Positions 34,787 through 46,128 of a DNA stretch of 64,000 nucleotides are shown piece after piece. The stretch is from positions 62,001-126,000 of the forward strand of contig AZLU01000091.1 in NCBI GenBank assembly GCA_002224055.1. The letters are read 5' to 3'. Position 1 is the first letter of the stretch; every line of letters starts with the position of its first letter. The notes beneath the pieces were generated by a model. The model made no database searches. It saw only the letters and a list, made by a program, of their open reading frames with translations, and was not told where the DNA came from. A program made the translations under genes and the position numbers. Source of the DNA: Pezizomycotina sp. ARF18. Lineage: Eukaryota > Ascomycota.

Positions 34787-35553
34787 GCCGTACGTGGAAG
34801 TAACAACTGAAAGGGAGTGCCTTGATTAGGGGTGGTTTTTGCTTTCGGAAAGGTTTGCCAGTCATATCTTATTGTTTGAAGGTGGTAGAGGGCTAGTTAG
34901 GTTTTTGTTTGAGTTGAGAAAAATTGAAAGAACGGCAGAAAGGAATAAGGAGAAGAAGGAAGAGAGAGGAAATAAGGCATAGCTTTACCTGGTGTCCTTT
35001 TTTTATTCTCTTTTCCTCTCTTTGTATCTGAAATAGTTCGTCTGCATCAGCGAGTTAAACATTTGCTCTTTTTTTTTTTTTTTTTTTACTGGACAATAAA
35101 TGTGAAATTTGAGCGCTCTTTGATTCGCTTTCTAAAGCTTGGATATTGCCCCAAATCCATCAATTTCAGTGTGCACGTGTGACCAAGATTGCTCTACTTT
35201 GTCTGCGCGGTCAGTTTCTTTGAGGTCCATCGTGTTATTTTACTCCAACCCTCTGCGTAAAATGGTAGTAGAAAGTATCTGATAATAAACTACGCCTAAA
35301 TTGCACCATGCTTGATTAACTCTCAGCTTTGCATTGATGAAGTCAACAGAAAACAGAAATGCTTGACAACGGAGAGGTGCAATGCAATGCTGTGCTCTTT
35401 CTGGCTTGGTCTCTCTGGCAGGTTTGCGAATTTGCAAATTGATCTTTCTATCGAAGGTTTCTAAAAGTGCAAGAAAAATAGTAAACAGTACATATACACG
35501 TCTTTCAAGCATTGCCTGTGAGCAGATACAAGGAACCTCAAGCTCTCTAAACA
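34787..35553. other. Intergenic, no gene seen
   Basis: A poly-T run lies at 35069-35087; no gene. Confidence 0.4.
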
Positions 35554-36250
35554 TTAAGTCTTAGACACCAGATGCTTAACAAACGCGACTGCTAAATGGG
35601 CGTTGCCCCGTAAAATATTCTCCAAGACACCATTCTCAAGCCCATGAGGCAATTGATATCGCCCTTGCTCTTTATCTCCTTGATCAATGGTTTTATTAAT
35701 TTTTCGTCCTCTTGGACGTAGTGCTCAAATACCGATTTGAGGGTGACGAAGTATTCGTGTGACCAGTATTTAATCTAATCCTGTCTAGCTAGGTCTTTTG
35801 ATGACGCACGCCTTAACACTCGGGATATCGAAATAAGCTGCCTGCGCGTAAACTGCTGCTGCGTACTCTGGGGCGAAGTCCTCAGGGTTCTGCGGACTTT
35901 TCCACCGGTTTGTGTAAAGGTACGTCAAGATCTCTTTAAAAACCCTGGGATCCGTCTCGGGCAACGTGACGACGTTTTCTAGCTTCCTTAAACTGACTTT
36001 CGGGCGATAAGGCGGTGTTGAAGTATCCCGATAGGCGCAGAGAATAACTTTGTGGGAATTGAATTCCAGCGTCCTAGGTCCTTGACCGACGATGAGTTTC
36101 ACATCCGAGAGTTTCCCAGTCCCAAGCATCCTGTTGATTGGTTTCGGTTAACACAACACACAAGAAATTCCCCCTCCCCCCAAAAAAAAAAAAAAAAAGA
36201 GAGAGAGCCTAAACCACTGATCATACGTACTTAATAAGATTATTCTCCAT
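35554..36250 (-). CDS. BTB/POZ domain protein 9
   Basis: Exon 1 (36231-36250) encodes MENNLIK, ending at GTACGT. The intron is 36131-36230. Exon 2 opens MLGTGKLSDVKLIVGQGPRT, LEFNSHKVILCAYRD, then VFKEILTYLYTNRWKSPQNP and YAQAAYFDIPSVKACVIK: a BTB fold. A frame change leads into TLKSVFEHYVQEDEKLIKPL, IKEIKSKGDINCLM, and the end LRGNAHLAVAFVKHLVSK with a stop at 35554. Splicing joins AA and G into a Lys codon, in phase. Full family length of about 200 residues. Confidence 0.8.
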
Positions 36251-37149
36251 CTTGCGAGTCTGAGATAGAAAAGTTTTGTTCGGTTCACAGATCAATTCTT
36301 CAGATTCCCTTCGTCGATGCAGGTACTAAGGGCTTCACTGGTTTATATAAACCCCTGTCCAGCAGCCTCGCCTCCTGACCTATTTTCTGCATCAACAATT
36401 AAAACTAGGATGCATCACTTGCCGCCGGCGCTTAATATCACATCAGGATCCAAAATAAGGTTATCACACTACCGTAGCACTACTAATACTATCGCAGCGG
36501 CTGTTGCCATTTCCTCAACTCCTTAAAACCTCCGTAATTTCATTTTCAATAGATGCGGACGTCTCAAAAACGTGGGATTCGAAAACATATAGCCGAATTT
36601 CAAGAAAATGATCCTTATGTACAATAAGGCAAATACATGATGTAGGCCTATCATGCTCCTAAATTTTCCATCTTTTTTATATAATGTCCCAAGTTCAAAA
36701 TTTTTAAAAGCCCCGGAGTTTTCTAGGCATCTACATTTCGTTTCTAACTGGTCCAGTGCTTGTATGACCCTACAGAGGCGAATATCTAACCCACTCATCC
36801 GTTCGTTTGTAGGTCATTTTAAATGTTATTTGAGTCTATCTAGTTCATTCAATAATATTAAATCATATTCAAAAGCTTCCATTCTGAACATTATATTCTA
36901 ACTAAACTTCTAACATGCGCATTTACCTTCTCCGAATGACTTGCAGCCGCAAAGAAAGGCTAGAATGTACATATACGCGAGCCCTGCATATCTCCCGCAC
37001 CAGACGGGTGTGAATTGAGAAATCTCATAGTTTAAGGTATCGCCCCGATTATCTCAGAGTGGGTGAAAATCGTCAATAAATGTTCAAAACCTTGCAGCGG
37101 TCACCTAGAAGAAAAGAAAATCTCTTTCCACAAACGCCGACTACTAGTT
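36251..37149. other. Intergenic, no gene seen
   Basis: No supported gene. Confidence 0.4.
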
Positions 37150-37839
37150 CTATTTAGCTAGATGGTCTATCACGAAGACCGCCAGATCGGATTACTGAGG
37201 AATATTGGTCGGAAGTGATCGCCTCATAGTTAAGATGTCTTCGAAAACAATTATCCTTTACGAATTTTTCCATGATCGGGGCGACTAACTCCCTATCCTC
37301 CTCGCGATAGTGTTCAAAGACGGACTTGATGCGAGAAGTGTATAATTCGGGTAATAAGGGCTGATGCGTCCGACGATATCACCAACTACGCAAGCTTAAT
37401 GCTGGCACGTCAAAGTAATCTGCTTGTGCGTACATCTCCGCCCCTCCGCGTCGTTTGTCGTAAGCCAACGGTTGGTAGAAGTACTCTAACATCTTCTTGA
37501 ACGCTTGTATCTGTGTCGGGTAAAACCTGACCACGTTCTCTTTTGCTTCTTTGAATTCGCTCGTCGGCCGATAAAACTTTGCGAAAATAGCCGGACAGGC
37601 CGCAAAGGACGACCTTGTGAGAGTTGAATTCCATCTGCTCCGTACCTTGACCGACGATGATTTGACGTCCGAGAATTCACCGGACTGGAGCATTCTACGC
37701 TAGAGTTAGCACAGTCTCGGGAAAAAAAGAAAAAAAGGGGTATCGAAGGGCTGGAAAGGGATCGTAGACATAAAAAGCAATCGATGCTCAGCTCATCACG
37801 GAAAATCAATGAAACTCACTCAACGAGATTGTTCTCCAT
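37150..37839 (-). CDS. BTB/POZ domain protein 10
   Basis: Exon 1 (37820-37839) encodes MENNLVE, ending at GTGAGT; the intron is 37695-37819. Exon 2 opens MLQSGEFSDVK, then in the other frame MEFNSHKVVLCGLSGYFRKV, followed by FKEAKENVVRFYPT, AFKKMLEYFYQPLAYDKR and EMYAQADYFDVPALSL. The tail reads IKSVFEHYREEDRELVAPIM, EKFVKDNC and AVFVIDHLAK, stop at 37150. Gene structure and tail match gene 9 throughout, so the two are sister duplicates lying 1.6 kb apart on the same strand. Three or four one-base frame changes. Confidence 0.8.
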
Positions 37840-38380
37840 TTTCAAAGCTGGCGGGCTTTTGAGCCAGAGGGTACTACCGGTTGAAGTTGCGACTTTGGGC
37901 AGCACTTCGAATTCTTCGTTATTTCTACTTGACAATGGTCTTCCCCGAACTCAATACTCTGTAGATATGGACTTCAAGGCGGGCTGTTGTATGATGGGTC
38001 GAAGGGAGAGTGGAATTCGTGCCCCAAGTTTTTTACTTCACGATTACCTTTATCTGGCTTCCATCCTTAAACCTTGTCGTTCAGCCTCGTCTGCTATTAC
38101 CCTGCCTACAGGTTCTTGCATTGCATCACTTGCAGCTCGCGGGGTTAATAACAACATATTAAGGCCCAAGAACGACGCTGTGACTGGATATATATATTGT
38201 TTCTGAAATAATATATATCTATATTAAAATGGAGATGAAACGAAGAGGTTATAACTACAGTACAAAAGAAAAATAAATAAATAAAATAAAGGAAGAAAGC
38301 TAAGACTACTACCGTAACAACTCCTTAAATGCTACAAATACGCCGGCAGGTCCCCAAATCCCCACTCACGAACCTCTCCC
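37840..38380. other. Intergenic, no gene seen
   Basis: No supported gene. Confidence 0.4.
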
Positions 38381-40913
38381 TCACGTTCTCGCTCCTCCAT
38401 ACGCCTCCGAGTAGTAAACCCTGTACAAACCATCCCACGCCAGCTCCGGATTCTTCTCCAAGAATTCTTTAAATTTCGGCATCTTATCTTCCTTCTTCTC
38501 TTCTAGTTCTTCCTTCTCGTCGTCCGACGGAGGGTACATCCGCACGAAAGCAGACAGTATAAGTTTCGTCCAAAACATCTTCGCCGTCATAGACCGCTCC
38601 GACGTCTCGAAGTCAGAGTACGCGGCGTCAGTAAGCGATCGGCGGGAGCCGGAGGAGGACACGAGGCGGTGAAGATTGCGTGATTAGGCGAGCGTGAGTA
38701 GCCAGGAGTTATCCGTTGGTTCGTTTTCCACTTCGGCTTTGTTGATGAGGAAGGTGTTTTTCTGTGATGGAGAGGCTTGAGGTTTTCTTCGCGACGTCGT
38801 CTTGAGGTCGACCCAATCATCCTCCTCCTCTTTTTATTATAAACCGGCGGAGGAGTCCGTGACTTTGCTTCTCTATGCTGCAGATTCTCCCGAACTCCCC
38901 CATCCACCTCGCCCGATTCGCCAGCTCCACCTGCGACGGATACCCGACATCAAACATAACCCTCCAATTCTCCCTCCGTCCCTACCCTCCTGTACCGGCC
39001 AAACATTCGGTATCGCAGCTTTCCCTTACTCGGTCCCCTAAAATACATCCTCGCATCCACACTCTTCCACACATCTTCGCTATAAAACTTCTTCCACAGA
39101 TTATCATCGCCCAAAACATCGGGAAAGAATAGTAAAAGAGTGTTATAGTTCATTTTCGTTACGTCGAGTTCGGTACGCGAGGAAACGGCGGCGTGGACGA
39201 CTTGCATCCAGAAGTAGAATTGCGTTTCGGAGTAAGGTTGCTGATCGGCGTTCGTCTGCCGTGATACGATGATCTGCCGCTGCAGCTCTGGCAGCATCTG
39301 CGCGATGACCCCCCGCGGCGCTCTTTGGTGGCGCGGATCCGCTGCAGGAGGGCGTACGCAAAGCGCTTATAACGGTCGGAGGAGACCGGGTCCGGAGCGT
39401 AATCGTCCGACGAGATCGCCAACTTCTTACCCGACAGTTCCGCGCCGGTACCGGTCGGTAGGAGGGGCTGCAAGGGTTTTAAATCCGGAAGACGCCAGCC
39501 TTCCTTCGCTTCGGGTGAGAACAGTAGCTTGGGAGTATAATACTCCTTCCATAAACCGCCGAACATAAGCATCGGATTCCTCCACAGAAAGTTCCTCAAG
39601 GGATCTAATTTCGCCGCTTCGGTTGTAGGGACGTAGTCGTCGGTGTTTACCATCGCGCGCGCGATCTCGTGCATCCAGAACGTCGTCATGGTCCTGTGTA
39701 CCGTATTCCTGAACTTTCCGGGAGTTGAAGACCGCAGCATCGCCTCGAGTGACTAAGAAACTCCTCGGACGCATCGATTACCGCAGACTGTCCGTTACCG
39801 CCGTGCCAGTCAGAAAGATGATTGCACAGTATCGTGTACGCGACGCGCAGTGCGTCCTGTGATCCCACGCCTCCAAGCGTCCAGAACGCATGCGCGCGAG
39901 CAACTCCTCCGCTCTATCTCGAGGTCTGAATACCTCTCGCTGCGATGCGGGCGCGGAGCTCCTCGACCGTAGGAACCCTATCGAGCTCCTTCCTCTTCTC
40001 CTCTCCAATTTTTTATACTTGTCCTCGATGGTCCTGTTCTGCCGCGCCGCATCTATCCTCTCCACAACATCGTTCACTACCTCCCACAGCCCATTACTCC
40101 CGTCATCCATCACGGCGGATGTATCGTACACGCCATACTGGAAACGGCTGGACTTCGCCGCCAAAATATCTCCAACTATCCCCCGCGTCTTTTCTATACT
40201 CTCCGGCGTGACGCTGGGTAGGTCCTGCTTATTCAGTAGCACGGCGAGGAATTCGAGGTCCGGGTTCTCTTCGAGATCCCGTCGAGCTGGTAGTGTAGTT
40301 CCTCGATGGACTCGGAGAGGCGTTCGGTGTCGTTCACGTCGATGACGTGGAAGACGATCTTTGTGTTTTGGTGGTAGTGGCGGATTAGGGCTCTGAAGGC
40401 GGTTCCACACCCTGGTCGAAATATCGAGAGTTAGCGGTCATAACCTCGTGTTTTTGAATGCATACTGTAAATATGTAGATATAGATATAGATATATATAT
40501 CACGATAAAACTCAAAAAAAAAAAAGAAAAAAAAAAGTGGTAAAGGGAAAAGTGAAGTAGTAATGGGAAAGGTGTGCGGGATGCTTTACCTCCGACGTCC
40601 CAGAAAGTGAGGCGGTAGTTCTTGACGGTGATGTCCTCAACGTTGAAGCCGATCGTTGGACTATACATTGCCGTAAAATAATCTGTTAGCATTGTGATCA
40701 CGATAAACATTCATCGCAAAAAAAAAAAAAAAAAAAAAAAAGTAGAATTATTTTTCGGAGAATGGAGAGATATTTACGTACATCGTCGTGACAATTTCCC
40801 CGAGCTTCAATTGTACAGGATCGTCGTCTTGCCCGAACGTCCAGCCCTATCATGAGCACCCGCAGGTCTGGGGCACACCCTAATGCGGTCGAAGAAGCGC
40901 GAAATGCGGACAT
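38381..40913 (-). CDS. Arf-family GTPase with three C-terminal repeat modules
   Basis: The start at 40913 gives MSAFRASSTALGCAPDLRVL and MIGLD. The P-loop GKTTILY and then LKLGEIVTT follow in two shifted frames. Intron 1 is 40661-40781; exon 2 reads PTIGFNVEDITVKNYRLTFW then DVGG. Intron 2 is 40412-40589. Exon 3 has FRALIRHYHQNTKIVFHVID, then VLLNKQDLPSV (the NKQD guanine motif). After KYKKLE comes a long tail with three related modules: TMTTFWMHEIARAMV then FLWRNPMLMFGGLWKEYYTP; QFYFWMQVVHAAV then DDNLWKKFYSEDVWK; MFWTKLILSAFV then FLEKNPELAWDGLYRVYYSE. Similar long-tailed Arf-like proteins are known in ascomycetes, to my memory; function unknown. No N-terminal Gly for myristoylation, so membrane attachment may differ. 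About eight frame changes. Confidence 0.8.
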
Positions 40914-42133
40914 TTTGTGCTCCAGTGTATGGCTAGGGAGGTGTTTGTGAGCAGGAAATGAAAAAGGAATCGTGTAGATGCGTTATCGCGATCGTAGTCG
41001 AAATAGCACTATTTGGGTTGAAACTACTTTAAGTAGATACGAAAATAAAATAAAGGACAGCGAAGGGCGTAGAGAATTCCTGCCTTGAGCCAGTTTGAGC
41101 TTGAATCCGATCGAGCAGGACAAATGGAAAGAATACTCTCGAATTTAAGTCAAAACGGTCTCAAGCAAAAAGCTATCGATCCTCCGTTGATTGACAATCT
41201 GTACACTTTCCGGTCTCCAATTTCCAATTTTTCAGATCATGACATCTATGCCACACTTCTACTGCCTCGTTCCTATTGTTGCCAACGTTCCTGCATCAAA
41301 GAAATCAGCCTTTTTTCGATGTGACAAACCTCGCCTGTTCAGCCGCAAGGCTGCTTTTTCGCCTAAAATTCCATCAGTAGTATTGGCATTTCGGCGGAGG
41401 ATCGTTGAACAAATCCTGCGTAGCCGGGAAACGTGGCCCAAAGACGGCAACAATAATTCAATGATAAAAAAAAAGCCACTCAGATAGGAAGAGAAAAATG
41501 ACAATGACAAATATGACTCCTTTCACGTTTTCCCCCTTCCAACAAGTTGGTATTAGTGGGATGTCAACGGTCGAAAACGATTAGTGTACGAGAGGATTTG
41601 AGCGGAAAGGTTTACTGAAAAAAAAAAAAAAAAAAAACAGCAGGAAAGAGTAGGACGAGAGAGGGAATAAGTACGTGCGTGTCGAGGAGCGGGTAACTGT
41701 CAACCTTTTTTCTCTTCAGGACAACGTGCAGGAGGGAGCATTCGATCCGCGACTCCTTTTCTTTTCAGATCAAGATCACAATTTTCATGGTGGAGGATCA
41801 TTTTGAGGCAATTTACCTATTAGATTATATGTCAAAGGACGGATCCTATTCATGCGAAGAAGAAACGTCCTGAAAGATATTTCATTGCGAGCTGAGGTGT
41901 TAAATTTTTTTTTTTTTTTTTTTTTTTTTAATCGTGTTGAACCTATCAGAGGTGATCCTGCTCCTCCGCCACATGTTTTTATACTCCGCTAGCAAAAATA
42001 CCATAAGATCCGACTTGCTGAATGTGATCCGATGCCAAATAATATATCCGCTCCATAATGACCATATAAACTATAGAAACGATGCCGATCGCTCCACCTC
42101 CTGGGAATAAAACATATGCAAAATAAAAAAAAC
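40914..42133. other. Intergenic, no gene seen
   Basis: Poly-A at 41620-41637 and poly-T at 41908-41929. No gene supported. Confidence 0.4.
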
Positions 42134-43164
42134 TTAAACAGACATCTTCATAATAATCCCCGGCCAAGGATCATACCCCTCAACCTCAAAGTCCTCAAAC
42201 TTAAAGTCATCAATATCCCTGACGTTCCTCGTGATCCGACACTTCGGCCACTCCTTCGGCTCCCTAACAAGCTGCCTCTTCAGCGCGTCCACGTGGTCCA
42301 TGTACACGTGCGCGTCGCCCATCACGTGCGTGAACACTCCCGGTTTCAACCCGCTTACGTGCGCCAGCATCTTCGTCAGCAAAGCGTACGACGCGATGTT
42401 GAACGGCACTCCCAGTCCCATGTCGCAGGAGCGCTGGTACAGCTGGCAGTTCAACTCCCCTACCGGCTTCTCTCCTCCTTCCATAGTTGTGTTTTGTTTA
42501 GGATAAGAAACGTAGAACTGCGCGAACATATGACACGGCGGCAGCGCCATCTTATTTAAATCCGCGACGTTCCACGCCGACAGTATAATCCTCCTATCGT
42601 ACGGACTATTCTTGAGCTTATGTATAACCTCCGCGAGCTGATCCACTCCCTTCCCCGTATAATCCGTCTCGCAGTCCACATATTCGGCACCGAAATGCCG
42701 CCACTGGAAACCGTAGACCGGTCCGAGGTCGCCTTCTTTACGCTCCGTGAGGCCGATGGAGTCGAGGTATGCGCGGGAGCCGTTGCCGTCCCATATCTTC
42801 ACGCCGACGGCTTGGAGGGGTGCCGTGGAGGTGTTGCCGGATACGAACCAGAGGAGCTCGTGGATTATGGAGCGGAGGTGAACGCGCTTGGTGGTTAGGA
42901 GGGGGAAGGTGTCGTTTCGGAGGGAGAACTTTAGGGGAGGTGGGGCGAAGAGGGAGAGGGTTCCTGTGCCGGTGCGGTCGGGGCGGAATTCGCCTGTTTC
43001 GATGATTAGGCGGACGAGGTCGAGGTATTGGAGCTCCTCGTGGGGGTGGAGGAGGCTGAGGAGGGGTTGTTGGTGTGTTGCTTTGTTGGTGGAGCTACAC
43101 CGGCCGCTGCAGGAAGTGAGCCGAGCAGCAGCTCAGCCGTCCCGTTGGCTGCTTCGGTAGCCAT
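42134..43164 (-). CDS. Thymidylate synthase
   Basis: Makes dTMP from dUMP with methylene-tetrahydrofolate. From about 43045 to the stop at 42134 the frame is open and very conserved: [34 protein letters not shown] (folate/dUMP Arg loop), [64 protein letters not shown], the catalytic Cys in [32 protein letters not shown] and [14 protein letters not shown]. The only good start is an ATG at 43164 ([20 protein letters not shown]), which lies in another frame, so one base is lost or gained at about 43045-43110. Length matches fungal enzymes (about 300 or more residues). Housekeeping; identification is secure. Confidence 0.95.
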
Positions 43165-44263
43165 AAGCTAGTAGGCCTGTGAAGAAGATGTCTATCGAGG
43201 AGAACTTATTAGTCAGAGAAAGGAGCTGTTTTGAGCGTAGTGACAATGTCGCGGTTGTCGTGTTTTGCACTTTTGGACCTTGGGGGAAGATAGAGTATTG
43301 GATACAACTTTGTGCTTACACAAGAAGCTTGCTCGTATGCTCATTCACGTCTCCTTAGCGAGAGCTCAATGTTACTCGAAGTAGATCGTGATTGAAAGAA
43401 TAGGTGGTGAGCTGCTGTAGATGGTCCTGGTCCTGGGTTGCGGTTGAGACGTGGATGGAGAAAGAAAAATGGACAGAATGGAACTTCGTGCAAAGAAATT
43501 TCAACAGACGCGTCAAGTGGATGGAAGAATGCCAAAGAACCAAGGGTATTTAGCGTGGGTAGTCTTGGCGATGAAATTCCGTTAATTGCCGAAGTATAAA
43601 TATATGCGCAGCACATATACCTCTGAGGCTCTGACCCGACCTCGAACATAGTCCTTTCCTCCGACTTTACAACCGTACAAAAACCGCACTGAAAATCTGG
43701 GACTATAAGGATATATCTCCTCCTTCCTCGTTGTAAGTATCGCCACTTTCAGCTATTGCTTCCTTTTCATAACTTCCCTATATATGTTTACTTGGCTTAA
43801 TTAGCTAACCTTTGTTTCAATTATATCAGCACTATAAGTAGGAACAACGTCGGATGATTATAATTGAGAAGGATTAAAGAATACCATTCTTACTAAGTAT
43901 CTCTGATCGTATAAAACTCGACCGGAAGCAGACTACGTATATTAATTAGTCTAGACCTGCTTCCGGAACATTTACCACTGACGCTAGCAACTTTCGGCTA
44001 TTATCAACCAAAAAAAAATAAAAAATAAAATAAAAATAAAAAAAAGTGTCTCCATTGGGTCAACGGCCCTCAGGAAGCTTTGAAGGAAACGGTGAGAAAC
44101 TAAAGTGGCAAGCATACGAAGTTATCGAGGAAGAATGTAAGCGGTTGGTACATGTGGCGGAAACAAAATACGAGGCTTCCCCTCGTGTTTTCGTCCCGGT
44201 TTTGCATGCCAATACATGAGAAATCTGGACTAACCACATCACTTTAGCCGATTGAATAAATAC
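43165..44263. other. Intergenic with a hairpin
   Basis: No gene. Holds the inverted repeat 43922-43966 and an A-rich tract at 44010-44046. Confidence 0.5.
43922..43966. repeat. Inverted repeat (hairpin)
   Basis: CCGGAAGCAG at 43922-43931 pairs with CTGCTTCCGG at 43957-43966; inside, GACTA pairs with TAGTC. Perfect 10-bp and 5-bp stems. It lies about 300 bases before BTB gene 11. Purpose unknown. Confidence 0.8.
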
Positions 44264-45331
44264 GATGCCAATTTATAATATTCCCCCGGAGATCGCTACC
44301 ATGATGTGCTCTGGTCGGTATTCGGACCTGCGGATCAACTGCGGGGCGAGAGCTTTACCGTTCACAAAGTTATCGTCTGCAGCCAGTCCGAGTACTTTGC
44401 GAAAGCCTGTGATAGCGGCTTCAAGGTGAAATCCACCCCGTCAAACCGGGGACTGACGGATAATTACCCCAAGCAGTCGGCGACTGTTTCCCATCTATTG
44501 GCAGCTTTCATAAGGACGAAAATTGTTAGAACCTACAGCTATACTAATTACCTCGCAGGAGGCTTCCGAAGGCATCATCGACTTAAAGGACGAAGACCCC
44601 GAAGCGGTAGCAAAGATGGTGGCCTACTTCTATGCCGGCGATTACGACGAAAACGGGACCCCGATCGGCAAGCAAGAGGCGGAAGACCCCATCGTTCGAG
44701 CTCAGCTGATTAACGTGCAGCTCTACGCGATAGGAGATAAATACGCAATTCCCGTCTCAAGGACCTTGCAGTCGAAAAGTTCATCTCACATAGCCCGGAG
44801 GAGTGGATATCCGGGATTATAGAAATTCTCCGGGCTATCTATACTACGACGCCAGACAGCGACCAGCGGCTACGCGACTTGGTTGTCGCGTCCTGGCTCG
44901 ATAACTACGAGGCTAGGAGTTTAAACCAGAAGGAACACACAGACCTTCTAAAAGAACTCCCAGAGGCACGCGCTGATATCTTGGAGAAGACGCTATTGAA
45001 GAGAGACGAAGTGATCCAAAAGCTGGAGTCCGCGTTGCAGGTCGCCGAAGCGACGGCCGCGACCCTCACTGCGGATGTATCAACACTCAAGGACCAAAAA
45101 GACCGTTTAGAGCATGAGAAGTTAATCCTGAGGTCCCAAGTGGAAATGGCTCACGCTACAGGCCGCCGCGCGTGGGAAGCAGCGATTCAAGAGATCGGTA
45201 TTAGTCGTAATTGCCCCGGCGGCTGCGAGGGTCGCCGCGGGCGTCTCGTCTTCGACAGCAAGAGAAGCGATTACGCCGAGGGTAAAGTTTGCTTGAAGTG
45301 TAGAAGTGGTGAATGCGATGTGGAAAGATAA
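44264..45331 (+). CDS. BTB/POZ, coiled-coil and Cys-cluster protein (BTB 11)
   Basis: The ATG at 44264 gives MPIYNIPPEIATMMCSGRYS then DLRINCGA, and one frame over ESFTVHKVIVCSQSEYFAKA then CDSGFK. The intron 44426-44558 (GTGAAA to CGCAG, with TACTAAT as branch site) is clean. Exon 2 has EASEGIIDLKDEDPEAVAKM, VAYFYAGDYDENG and LYAIGDKYAIPV; a one-base change leads to FISHSPEEWISGIIEILRAI. A long coiled coil follows (VIQKLESALQVAEATAATLT; LKDQKDRLEHEKLILRS). The end holds NCPGGCEG and VCLKCRSGEC, possible zinc ligands. The KVHKAVVCSQSPFF-type fold is the common fungal BTB class. Adaptor role inferred. Confidence 0.85.
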
Positions 45332-45334
45332 TAA

Positions 45335-46128
45335 ACAAACTTGCAACTATTCTAGAAAGTAAGATATTGGAGACGGATATTTGGCGCTGAACTGCTGGAA
45401 CTGTTATCTAGTTGGCCATCCATGGCTTATTATGAATTTACTCTTAGTAGTATTAGGTTACCCCCAACATCCACGTCAACTTTTTGGCGGACCCTCGAGT
45501 GCGTAGATAGTAATAGGCGGATTATTAGACCGGTCTACTTTTCGAACTAAAAAAAAAAAAAAAACTATAAAAAGCTATAAAAAAAGATTAAACATTAATT
45601 TAACTTTATAAATAATTTATTTTAAAGACTTTAATATAGGTAATATATATACTTCTAAGCCTCTTAAGTTAAAGAGGTCTAATATATTATTATTATTATT
45701 ATATTATTATTATTATACTATTACAACGGCAAAAAACCTCGGAACAATTTCAAAAGTTACCCTCCTTATCAATTATCATCCGCAAAAGATAGACCCCTCC
45801 CCCTCCCTCAAGTTTCAACCACCACAGACAATCATTATTATTACCAACGATTCCACCATCACCACACCATTGTCGATCGTCATTATCGTCGGACCTCGAT
45901 CCATATATCGATCTACTGCTAGCTGGTGGTAATTTGATCACTAGTCGAAGCCGTCTCCTGTTTCTTTTCCCTACCCGCGCCGACAATCAATGCGAAACAC
46001 CGCCGAGGCGATAAGGACCCCTTGCTTGCTTCTTTCTCTCCCGGTTCCCGCAATTGCAAACCCTCAAGGCTCAGCCTCGTCCACCTCCCGACTGTCGACC
46101 TATCTCCAACATCACCATCTCAATTGAC
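45335..46128. other. Intergenic, A/T-rich
   Basis: 45530-45725 is poor in CA and TG and rich in TA, with a TAT microsatellite at 45687-45720; it may be a RIP-altered relic. No gene seen. Confidence 0.4.

Noticed and set aside
42769-43160. Plus-strand open frames over the thymidylate synthase gene
   Set aside because: Antisense shadows of a well conserved coding region.
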